Shown: one piece after another, positions 6,608-12,763 of the stretch
Layout of the letters: each line of letters opens with the position of its first letter
Position numbering within the stretch: position 1 is the stretch's first letter
DNA from: Candidatus Glassiibacteriota bacterium
Lineage (GTDB): Bacteria > Gemmatimonadota > Glassbacteria > GWA2-58-10
NCBI GenBank assembly: GCA_016934095.1
Contig: JAFGTO010000157.1
Coordinates: 1 to 12,763 of the forward strand
Reading direction: 5' to 3'
Length of the DNA: 12,763 bases
Made by a program: the position numbers and the translations under genes
Notes under the pieces: model-generated
The model's input: the letters and a program-made list of their open reading frames with translations, nothing else
What the model was told of the DNA's origin: nothing
The model's database searches: none

Positions 6608-6629
6608 ATCATCGCCTTCGGGCGAAGAT
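6608..6629 (+). terminator. Probable terminator of the symporter gene
   Basis: ATCATCGCC and GGCGAAGAT form a stem with one mismatch, closed by a stable C(TTCG)G tetraloop, and TTTAAGTCT follows. It lies 70 nt after the symporter stop, behind a strongly AT-rich stretch (6541-6600). The U-tract is short. It may also receive transcripts from the convergent sulfatase-like gene. Confidence 0.5.
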
Positions 6630-6651
6630 TTAAGTCTGCCCCAAAGCAAGA

Positions 6652-9147
6652 TCAATTGACATAACCCAGCGCCCTTAGCTGGCGCAGCGTTTCATCATCC
6701 ATCCTGTTGAATTGCCTTCCCGCCTGCACGTTTGCGGCGGATACCTGTTCACGGTGCCGCTCGAACATCCGGTTTAATTCCACCACCTTGGCTGGAAGCT
6801 CCTTTGCCAGGTTGTGCATCTCGTTGGGGTCGGCGAGATAATTATACAACTGCACCGGCTCCTCATCCGCCAGCAAGACCGCCTCCGGCAGCCCGGCCCG
6901 CACCGCGTTCTCCTTGTACTTCTCCATGTGCAGGATCAGGTGGTGCTCCTTGAAAACCACCGACCTGGGCTCCAGGACATCGTCATTTCCATACACGCTG
7001 AATACGGTCCTGGGCTCCGCTTTTTCGCCGTGCATCAGCGGTATCAGCGAGCGGCCCCTCATGCTTTCGGGGACCGGCAGGCCGCACAGCTCCAGGAGTG
7101 TCGGGGCAACATCCTCCAGGCCCACCACCTCCGCTGCTCGCAGTCCCCTGGGAATACCCGGCCCGTTGAGGATGAGCATTACCTGGAGCACGTCGCGGTG
7201 GAGCGAATGCGGGTGCGTCATCAAATGGTCCGACCGGTCGAAAAGCTCAGCGCCGTGGTCGCTGGTGAGGGCGATGATGGTGCGGGACAAAGCCCCCGTC
7301 CTCTCGAGAGCGGCCCACAGCTCGCGCATATACCAGTCAACGTAGTCGATCCCCGAATCGTAGCGCCCTACCCCGGCGGCTTCATTGCGCGAGCCGAGTT
7401 GGACCTCGATGGATTTCAGGCTGTCAGGCAGCAGGTGCGCGTGCGTGTACGGCGGGTGTGTTTCATAGGTGTGAAAGAAAAGGAAGAAAGGCTGGTCTCC
7501 CTCCTCGGTCAGCCAACTGTCCGTCCTCTTCATGATCTCGGCAGTCCAGTCGATCCTGTCCTTCTGGAAAACATCGTCGAAGTAGCGCTGGAACCCCTGG
7601 AAGAAACCGTACCAGCCTGCGACCGCTGCATCGCCCGTGTAGCCGGCAGTCCGGTAGCCGGCAGCGGCAAATGATTCGGCCAGGGTATGGAGCTCCGGAG
7701 GCGGGATGTGTTTCTGGGAGGTGACCCCGTGGAAACCCACCGGCAGCCCGGTCATCAGCGACATGTGCGAGGGAAGGGTCCAGGGCGCGTGGCTGAAAGC
7801 ATTCTCGAACACCACGCTCTGCGCCGCGACCGAATCGATGAACGGGCTGGTGCGGTGCGGATAACCGTAGCAGCGCAGGTGATCTGGCCGGAGCTGGTCC
7901 AGGGAAATCAGCACCACGTTGAGTTTCTCCACGGGCGGCGGGTCGGGCAGCCGCAGGCGCGGGTCTCCCCAATAGGCAATGTCCCAGTTCTCGTTGCCGG
8001 TCCCTCCCGGGACATCAGTTGCGAACCGCAGCGTGGCTGTGGTGTTCCGGAACTCCGAGAGGTCCACCGTGCAGTCGCGCCAGTCGCCGTAATGAGCCGT
8101 GTTCCCCGGTATCAGGGAAAATACGTCGTGTACCGCCCCCCCGGCATCGACTACCTGCACCGAGAACCTGGTGAGGCGGTCGCCGTGTACCTCGTTCCAC
8201 TCGAAACAGCCCACGGCAAAAGCCAGCTCGGTCCTTTGCCCCACCTCCACGGTGAACTCGAAGAGGCTCCTGGGCACGGCCATCAGCGCGTCGCGGTACT
8301 CGCCCCCGATATTCCCTTTCGTTACGGCCAGCGGGTTGTCGCCTAACCTGAAGTCCGGGTTGAAAAACTGCGCGCTGAGGTCCTTGAGCGTCGCCAGGAG
8401 AACCATCGATTCGAACCGGCGGGGCGCGATCTCCTCTGTGCCTACCCTTAGCTGATCGACCAGGTATTCCGCGTGATCGACAGCCAGCCCCACGTCGACA
8501 GGATCGTCCGCCGCAAGCCCCTCCAGCGGCGTGCTGAAATCCCGGCCGGCAACCGTTGCGACCACCGCTTCCTTTTCACTGCGGATCCCCAGTTCGACCC
8601 ACTCATCCTGTGCAAGCTTCAGGGGGGTAAAGCCTATGGTCTCCTGCTCAACACCCTGCCGGTCCACCGCCTGCACGACCAGGCCTGAGGCGCCCCCGCC
8701 CGGCCCGGACCTTGTCCAGCGCAGCGCCACTACCAGGTAGCCGGAGCCGGTACTGATGAAGAACCCCATCGAGGAAGAATCCGCTCCCGTTTCCCTGAGC
8801 CGGAACCGGCCGGAAGCTTGGATTCCCCCGAAAGGCATGACCTCCAGCCTGAACCTTCCCGGCTCCTCTTCCAGCCTGGTGAGATGGATCACCCGCCGGC
8901 CCTCCACTGCTACGGTCGGCTGCCGCATACGCGACCAGGACATCGACGGTGCCTGCTTCAAGATGGGCGACAACTCCATGCGCAGGAGTGCCTGCGGGGC
9001 GGCTACCAGGTGGAGGTCGCCGAATTGCCGGCTTTTGGAGCTGCATCCGAAAAAGGGCAGACAGGCCCCCAGGACCAAACAGGCCAAAACAGGCAAGACC
9101 ACTCCTGCCAAGGAAGCTTGCGAGGATCTGGCAGGCAGTACGGACAT
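6652..9147 (-). CDS. Sulfatase-like alkaline-phosphatase-superfamily lipoprotein with Thr at the nucleophile site
   Basis: Predicted exported hydrolase or phosphotransferase of 831 residues. Residues 1-35 look like a lipoprotein signal (LACLVLGAC, Cys29 best, Cys35 possible). Residues 40-400 form a long extension, probably beta-sandwich modules (for example LFEFTVEVGQRTELAFAVG and NENWDIAYWGDPRL). The catalytic domain starts at about 408: VVLISLDQLRPDHLRCYGY with metal ligand D417, APWTLPSHMSLMTG at 454-467, FHTYETHPPY, TSDHGAEL with D630-H631, and His645/647/650. At the formylglycine position of the C/S-x-P-S-R signature there is T457-L-P-S-H, so the usual Cys or Ser is missing. Thr nucleophiles are known in phosphotransferases of this superfamily, which suggests phosphoester rather than sulfate-ester chemistry. 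It ends LRALGYV, a common tail in this group. AGGAG (9154-9158) sits 6 nt before ATG 9147. Confidence 0.85.
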   Translation of the reverse strand: MSVLPARSSQASLAGVVLPVLACLVLGACLPFFGCSSKSRQFGDLHLVAAPQALLRMELSPILKQAPSMSWSRMRQPTVAVEGRRVIHLTRLEEEPGRFRLEVMPFGGIQASGRFRLRETGADSSSMGFFISTGSGYLVVALRWTRSGPGGGASGLVVQAVDRQGVEQETIGFTPLKLAQDEWVELGIRSEKEAVVATVAGRDFSTPLEGLAADDPVDVGLAVDHAEYLVDQLRVGTEEIAPRRFESMVLLATLKDLSAQFFNPDFRLGDNPLAVTKGNIGGEYRDALMAVPRSLFEFTVEVGQRTELAFAVGCFEWNEVHGDRLTRFSVQVVDAGGAVHDVFSLIPGNTAHYGDWRDCTVDLSEFRNTTATLRFATDVPGGTGNENWDIAYWGDPRLRLPDPPPVEKLNVVLISLDQLRPDHLRCYGYPHRTSPFIDSVAAQSVVFENAFSHAPWTLPSHMSLMTGLPVGFHGVTSQKHIPPPELHTLAESFAAAGYRTAGYTGDAAVAGWYGFFQGFQRYFDDVFQKDRIDWTAEIMKRTDSWLTEEGDQPFFLFFHTYETHPPYTHAHLLPDSLKSIEVQLGSRNEAAGVGRYDSGIDYVDWYMRELWAALERTGALSRTIIALTSDHGAELFDRSDHLMTHPHSLHRDVLQVMLILNGPGIPRGLRAAEVVGLEDVAPTLLELCGLPVPESMRGRSLIPLMHGEKAEPRTVFSVYGNDDVLEPRSVVFKEHHLILHMEKYKENAVRAGLPEAVLLADEEPVQLYNYLADPNEMHNLAKELPAKVVELNRMFERHREQVSAANVQAGRQFNRMDDETLRQLRALGYVN

Positions 9148-9230
9148 GAGCGGCTCCTGGAAACAGGGGTCAGTTATGACGGAACTGACCAGAAAAATGT
9201 ACAGGCAGGCTATTGAACAGGAAAAAGAGC

Positions 9231-9266
9231 TCCCCTTTTGGCAAAAGGGGAAGACAAGGGGGATTT
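9231..9266. repeat. Short palindromic interspersed-repeat-like element, possible attenuator
   Basis: TCCCCTTTTG-G-CAAAAGGGGA (two 10-bp arms with a 1-nt centre, 9231-9251) is followed by AAGGGGGATTT (9256-9266). This G-run/C-run layout resembles small interspersed repeats seen in several bacterial genomes; only one copy is in the window. Read in the sense of the sulfatase-like gene, the hairpin is followed by GCTCTTTTTC (9230-9221), like an intrinsic terminator, and it lies inside that gene's predicted leader. Confidence 0.5.
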
Positions 9267-9330
9267 GTAATATTTCCTGGTTTTAAAAGAACCGGTTTCT
9301 CCTGTCTTTGATGTAAAATAAGCCTGGTTC

Positions 9331-9359
9331 ATATTATTGATTTCCCGAAAGCCAGTCAA
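9331..9359 (-). promoter_or_regulatory. Promoter of the sulfatase-like gene (sigma70 type)
   Basis: On the minus strand, TTGACT (9359-9354) and TAATAT (9336-9331) are separated by exactly 17 nt. Transcription would start near 9324, giving a leader of about 175 nt that contains the palindromic repeat at 9231-9266. Confidence 0.65.
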
Positions 9360-9392
9360 GTTATATTCTTGAGCCGGAGGAAAGTATCTGCC

Positions 9393-9410
9393 GGAAGGCC
9401 GCGGCCTTCC
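9393..9410. repeat. 18-bp perfect palindrome GGAAGGCCGCGGCCTTCC
   Basis: Perfectly self-complementary sequence located 34 bp upstream of the -35 box of the sulfatase-like gene and between that promoter and the terminator of the barrel gene. It could be an operator or a small hairpin. There is no U-tract, so it is unlikely to be a terminator. Confidence 0.45.
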
Positions 9411-9453
9411 ACGGGAAAAGATTTCGGAGCTTGCATCAGCAAAAACCTAGGGA

Positions 9454-9492
9454 CCGAAAAAAATCCCGGCCCCTCGGAAGGGGCCGGGATTT
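9454..9492 (-). terminator. Intrinsic terminator of the barrel-gene operon
   Basis: A 13-bp perfect stem (9461-9473 with 9480-9492; core ATCCCGGCCCC/GGGGCCGGGAT) has a 6-nt loop. On the minus strand it leads into a run of seven T (GGGATTTTTTTCGG), the classic form. It lies about 37 nt after the stop of the PorV/PorQ-like gene and ends that transcription unit. Confidence 0.9.
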
Positions 9493-9495
9493 GTA

Positions 9496-9519
9496 CCATC
9501 GTACAATCATCTACGATGG
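9496..9519 (-). other. Second hairpin just upstream of the terminator
   Basis: CCATCGTA (9496-9503) and TACGATGG (9512-9519) form a perfect 8-bp stem with an 8-nt loop, placed between the barrel-gene stop codon and its terminator. It could stabilise the 3' end of the mRNA. No protein-binding motif is recognised. Confidence 0.45.
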
Positions 9520-9528
9520 CTCGGGATA

Positions 9529-10740
9529 TCAGAACCCGAAGCTGAGGGTGAAGAAGTTGTCGGCGGTAAGCCGTCCCTTGTTGCGGTAGGCATAGCTGAA
9601 AGAGACTTGCTTGCCGGCTACCTCTCTCATGAAACCGCCGCCGATACTGAACCCGCGCAATGTCGGATCGTCGCCCATGTATTCATATCCGAAATCGTCT
9701 GCGTTCTTGGTGAACTCATCGGTCTGGATCAGCCAGCCCAGGCGCAGGGCAGCGGACATGTACGGGCTGAAATTGTAGTTCAGCTCGGTGCCGCTGGCAT
9801 AGGTCAGCGGGATGTTGCTGGTCCGCCAGATCTCCCCTGTAGCCAGCCAGTTGGCCTTCTCAGTGGTGATCAGGTTGTAGGCCAGCGCCAGCTTGACCAC
9901 CGTGGGCAGACGGTAGGTGTGGGTCTGGCGGGTGGCCCAGCGGGTCGCCCGCCGGGAAGTCGCATTCGGGTTCAAGGAATAGTCGCCGTATCCCTTGGGT
10001 ATGTTGCCATCCATGTCCTCAGCGCCGATCTCATAAAGCAGGTTTGGCCCTGTCATGGTGATATTGGTACCCAGGTTCTGGATTGCAAAGGCGAACTTGA
10101 TCTGGCGGCCTCCCAGCTCGGAGTGGTAAATCGCTCCCGCATCGAAGGCGAACGCGTCTCCGCTGATATTGCCCAGCATGTCCTGGTGGACATACTTGAA
10201 GTTGAGGCCGCCGATGAAGCGGTCCGAGAAAGTATAGGCAAACGAGCCGCCCATCTGGTAATCATAGGCGTTGAAAGTCCGCCCGGTGCCCATTGGCGAG
10301 GTTATCGAGGTCATCTCCATTTCCGGGACGTCCAGGTACCCGAAAAATCCGCCGACAACCACGTTCCCGTCGCCGATCGGCGTGGCGCCCGCCACGTAGC
10401 TGTAGGTCAGGTCCATGGTGTAATCCACCACGGTGAGCATGACCTCCGTCTGTTCAAGAAATCCGAGACCCGCAGGGTTCCACCAGATGGAGCTGATATC
10501 GTCGGTTACCGCCGAGTAGGCGCTCCCCATGGCGATACCCCTGGCGCCCACCGGTATCTCGAGGAACTCGGCGGCCCTCACCCCGACAAACGAAGCATCG
10601 TCAGGGATTCCCTGGGTCATATACTTGTCCAGACCGCTGTACGCCTGCCGCGCTACTCCCTGCCCCAGCAGCGGCAGGGTGACGAACGACAAGAGCAAGC
10701 AAACGATTAACATGGCACGCTTGGCCGTTTTCGTTAACAT
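9529..10740 (-). CDS. PorV/PorQ-family outer-membrane beta-barrel protein
   Basis: Predicted outer-membrane barrel of 403 residues. Residues 1-27 are a Sec signal peptide (KRAMLIVCLLLSFVTLPLLG) with likely cleavage before Gln27. The family signature VGARGIAMGSAYSAVTDDISSIWWNPAGL (64-92) is clear, and the remainder alternates amphipathic strands (for example NVVVGGFFGYL, QMGGSFAYTFSDRFIGGLNFKYVHQD, MSAALRLGWL) and ends in Phe (FFTLSFGF). The family includes PorV, the shuttle that carries type IX secretion substrates to the sortase PorU, but also many paralogues of unknown role. ATG 10740 is supported by GGAGG (10747-10751) 6 nt upstream. It lies 70 nt after a gene for a protein with a sorting domain, with no promoter seen in between, so the two form an operon. 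Confidence 0.85.
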   Translation of the reverse strand: MLTKTAKRAMLIVCLLLSFVTLPLLGQGVARQAYSGLDKYMTQGIPDDASFVGVRAAEFLEIPVGARGIAMGSAYSAVTDDISSIWWNPAGLGFLEQTEVMLTVVDYTMDLTYSYVAGATPIGDGNVVVGGFFGYLDVPEMEMTSITSPMGTGRTFNAYDYQMGGSFAYTFSDRFIGGLNFKYVHQDMLGNISGDAFAFDAGAIYHSELGGRQIKFAFAIQNLGTNITMTGPNLLYEIGAEDMDGNIPKGYGDYSLNPNATSRRATRWATRQTHTYRLPTVVKLALAYNLITTEKANWLATGEIWRTSNIPLTYASGTELNYNFSPYMSAALRLGWLIQTDEFTKNADDFGYEYMGDDPTLRGFSIGGGFMREVAGKQVSFSYAYRNKGRLTADNFFTLSFGF

Positions 10741-10810
10741 AAACTACCTCCAATTTTGCTCTGAGGAAATGATGCATTACCGTCAAATTCCATTACCTGC
10801 CCTTCCAGGC

Positions 10811-12763
10811 TCAGTTGATAATGTAGAACTTGCCGGTCTGCGTCTTTCCTGTATAGTCCGTCACGTGGAAGAAGTACAAGCCGCTGGCCACTGTCTGGCC
10901 GAAACGGTTCCTCAAGTTCCAGGGCTCTGTCCCGCTGTGGTTGTCGTACCCGGTCAGCACCTTGGGGTTGTTATTGGTGTCAATGCGGTCATAGTCGGTG
11001 TAGTTGCCCCAGCCGAAGCGGTTGGCGCCGACGTGGTTGAGCACGTTGACCAGGTGCCCGCCCAGCGAATAGATCCGGATGGTACAGCGGCTGGGCAGAT
11101 TGACGAACTCGATCCTGCGTGAATCCGGAGAGAGGTCCAGCCAGGACGATGCCAGGTAAGGATTGGGCACCACCATGATCTTGGTCAGGTTGATGTCTTC
11201 CGGATCCAGGGTCATGGCATTGATGTCGAGTTTCCATTTGTCGCCCGGCCAGGGCGGGTCAGGCACCTGGGTGAACACCGTCATGTCGTCGTTCCAGTTG
11301 CCGAAGCACATGGTATGGGTCATCTTCGTGCCGGAAGTCGGCATGGCGGTTATGTCCGAAAATAACCAGGGGATACCGTTGATCCAGAGCGCGAACTCGT
11401 CCGTGTTGGAGGCCGGGATCTTATCCAGCATCTGCAGCTCGCGGTCCGCCCTGGGAGTGCCGGCTTTCACCTGTTCATAGAAGTCGAAAGAAGTGCCGGC
11501 GGGCATGAATCCCCAGGATACCCTGTCGTTGTCGTCCTGGTAGAGGCCGAACGGCACCGAAGACCCGCGGGTCACGTCTGTTACGTCAACGCTCATGTCG
11601 TCGCCCACGGCCTTCCAGGTTATCTCCCAGACACCGGTGCGGAACCAGGAGCCGATGCCCGGCCTGGTGCCGATGTTGCCTACCGGGTTACAGGTGGTGG
11701 CCTGGGACTCCACAGTCGCCCCGGCGTAGCCGCCGACATCCATGTTGAAATAGACATCCCAGCTAATGGCCTGGGGAGTAACCATAACCGCGTAGTCGAC
11801 TCCGTCGGCGTCCGGGGAGTTGGTGAAGACCAGGTCTGCCCCATCTCCTGTCTCGTAAGGCAGGGGATCAACATACGGGGTGCCGTTGGCGTCGACCAGC
11901 GCCATCTCCCTCACACCCCTGGCCCAGTTGCATCCTGACCAGGCGACATCCAGGTCCATGCAGGCTACGTAAGCCGTCCGGTTCTGGGAGATCCGCTCGC
12001 TGTTCAGCGCGGTGAACGAGAATTCAACCAGGGGGACCATGATCTCGGGCGCCTGGGTCAGCATCCCGTCGCCGTCGCCGGTGAGATCGACAGTCTTGGC
12101 CTCCGTGGTCGCCGGCCCCACGTAGGTGATCCCGCCGAGGGTGGCGGGCTTGAACTCACTGGCGTTGCTCCGCGGCTCGACCGTGTACAGCCCGGAGCCG
12201 GACCTGTTCCAGACCTTGCCGCTCCCGGCGGCCGGCAGTCTGAATTCCGTATCGGTGGCCGGGTCGACATTGAGGTCGTAGGGCACCAGGGCATACCAGA
12301 CTTTCATGCCGTTCCTCAGGCGGTACAGCGGGTCGTCCTGGTCCCAGGTGTCCTTGTAGAAGAAGGTCAGGTCGCCGTCGGAGATGCTGCACTTGAAGAC
12401 CATCTCCGAGTGGGAGTCGTTGGGCCCTACATAGCTGCGCCACAACTCGTACCCCTCAAAGTCATACTCCCGGTAGAGGCCGTTCGGGTCCAGCTCCGGG
12501 TTGTCCTGCAGGAAGTAATAGTACTGGTCCGGGGTGTGGACGTTGACGTCGCTCCAGGTAATGACCACCTCGCGGTCGCCGGGGATAATGGTCAGCGGCG
12601 GAGGGCCCGGGGTCTCCGGCAAAACGAAATCGCCGCCGGACACGATATCGGCCACGTCCGCGAAACCTACGGACGGAGCGCAAGCCTGCTGCACGGTGGC
12701 ATCGTCCAGGTTGGCCAGGTCCTGGGAGTTGGGCCACGCGTAAGGCTCGTTCGCCAGGTGCAC
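10811..12763 (-). CDS. Large secreted protein with Fn3-like module and C-terminal FlgD-like/type IX sorting domain (5' end outside window)
   Basis: The open frame runs off the window edge, so the N-terminus and any signal peptide are missing; 650 residues are visible. Residues 54-110 (PPPLTIIPGDREVVITWSD...FEGYELWRS) look like a fibronectin type III module. The middle (about 115-520) is rich in Asp, Asn, Trp and Tyr with beta-sheet character, and I recognise no enzyme motif there. Residues 528-650 are a FlgD-Ig-like C-terminal domain: KIMVVPNPYLASS, RRIEFVNLPSRCTIRIYSLGGHLV, PWNLRNRFGQTVASGLYFFHV and a basic-to-hydrophobic end GKFYIIN. This is the sorting-tail architecture of large secreted proteins in FCB-group bacteria. 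It is immediately upstream of, and likely co-transcribed with, the PorV/PorQ-like barrel gene. It is probably a cell-surface structural or adhesive protein; its function is unknown. Confidence 0.85.
   Translation of the reverse strand: MHLANEPYAWPNSQDLANLDDATVQQACAPSVGFADVADIVSGGDFVLPETPGPPPLTIIPGDREVVITWSDVNVHTPDQYYYFLQDNPELDPNGLYREYDFEGYELWRSYVGPNDSHSEMVFKCSISDGDLTFFYKDTWDQDDPLYRLRNGMKVWYALVPYDLNVDPATDTEFRLPAAGSGKVWNRSGSGLYTVEPRSNASEFKPATLGGITYVGPATTEAKTVDLTGDGDGMLTQAPEIMVPLVEFSFTALNSERISQNRTAYVACMDLDVAWSGCNWARGVREMALVDANGTPYVDPLPYETGDGADLVFTNSPDADGVDYAVMVTPQAISWDVYFNMDVGGYAGATVESQATTCNPVGNIGTRPGIGSWFRTGVWEITWKAVGDDMSVDVTDVTRGSSVPFGLYQDDNDRVSWGFMPAGTSFDFYEQVKAGTPRADRELQMLDKIPASNTDEFALWINGIPWLFSDITAMPTSGTKMTHTMCFGNWNDDMTVFTQVPDPPWPGDKWKLDINAMTLDPEDINLTKIMVVPNPYLASSWLDLSPDSRRIEFVNLPSRCTIRIYSLGGHLVNVLNHVGANRFGWGNYTDYDRIDTNNNPKVLTGYDNHSGTEPWNLRNRFGQTVASGLYFFHVTDYTGKTQTGKFYIIN

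Noticed and set aside
6814..8346. Two long plus-strand ORFs (286 and 219 residues) opposite the sulfatase-like gene
   Set aside because: Both are shadows of the conserved catalytic and N-terminal regions on the minus strand; low-complexity GC-driven open frames.
4814..9147. Symporter and sulfatase-like gene as a functional pair for sulfated-glycan use
   Set aside because: The genes are convergent with separate promoters, the symporter substrate is unknown, and the sulfatase-like protein lacks the formylglycine residue.
9607..10710. Plus-strand ORF of 367 residues opposite the barrel gene
   Set aside because: It is antisense to a well-supported signal-peptide-bearing barrel protein and shows no recognisable motif.

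Overview
The window is bacterial chromosomal DNA. Most of it is GC-rich; the first ~0.9 kb is visibly AT-richer. Three traits suggest a member of the Fibrobacteres-Chlorobi-Bacteroidetes (FCB) superphylum or a related candidate phylum: secreted proteins ending in FlgD-like/type IX-secretion-style C-terminal sorting domains, a PorV/PorQ-family outer-membrane barrel, and an alkaline-phosphatase-superfamily lipoprotein. The exact phylum cannot be fixed from this window. Several genes start at TTG or GTG.

Layout. (1) 1-787, + strand: the 3' part of a gene for a secreted protein with a duplicated dockerin motif and a C-terminal sorting domain; its 5' part is cut by the window edge and appears separated from the rest by a frameshift near position 86. 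(2) 868-1057: a 17-bp perfect hairpin, a tRNA-Ala(CGC) on the minus strand and its promoter. (3) 1234-4402: a tRNA-modification block with tadA (+) converging on an mtaB-miaB pair (-). (4) 4403-4813: a divergent intergenic region with a likely sigma70-type promoter and a hairpin-rich leader. (5) 4814-6538: a sodium:solute symporter (+). (6) 6652-9147: a large sulfatase-like lipoprotein (-) that has Thr where formylglycine sulfatases have Cys or Ser. (7) 9148-9528: a gap holding the promoter of that gene, a palindromic repeat that could act as an attenuator, an 18-bp palindrome, and the strong terminator of the next unit. (8) 9529-12763, - strand: a PorV/PorQ-like barrel gene downstream of a large secreted protein with a sorting domain, whose 5' end is outside the window.

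How the genes work together. TadA, MiaB and MtaB all modify the tRNA anticodon loop and sit beside a tRNA gene, so 0.9-4.4 kb is a translation-fidelity neighbourhood. The two end regions both encode cell-surface proteins with the same kind of export tail, and the 3' one sits next to a barrel of the family that includes the type IX secretion shuttle PorV. The symporter and the sulfatase-like protein are convergent and separately transcribed, so any metabolic link between them is speculative. I found no CRISPR array, rRNA, transposase or clear new defence system. The most notable leads are the frameshift and AT-rich segment against the 3' end of the tRNA, the Thr-nucleophile sulfatase homologue, the structured symporter leader, and the attenuator-like repeat upstream of the sulfatase-like gene.
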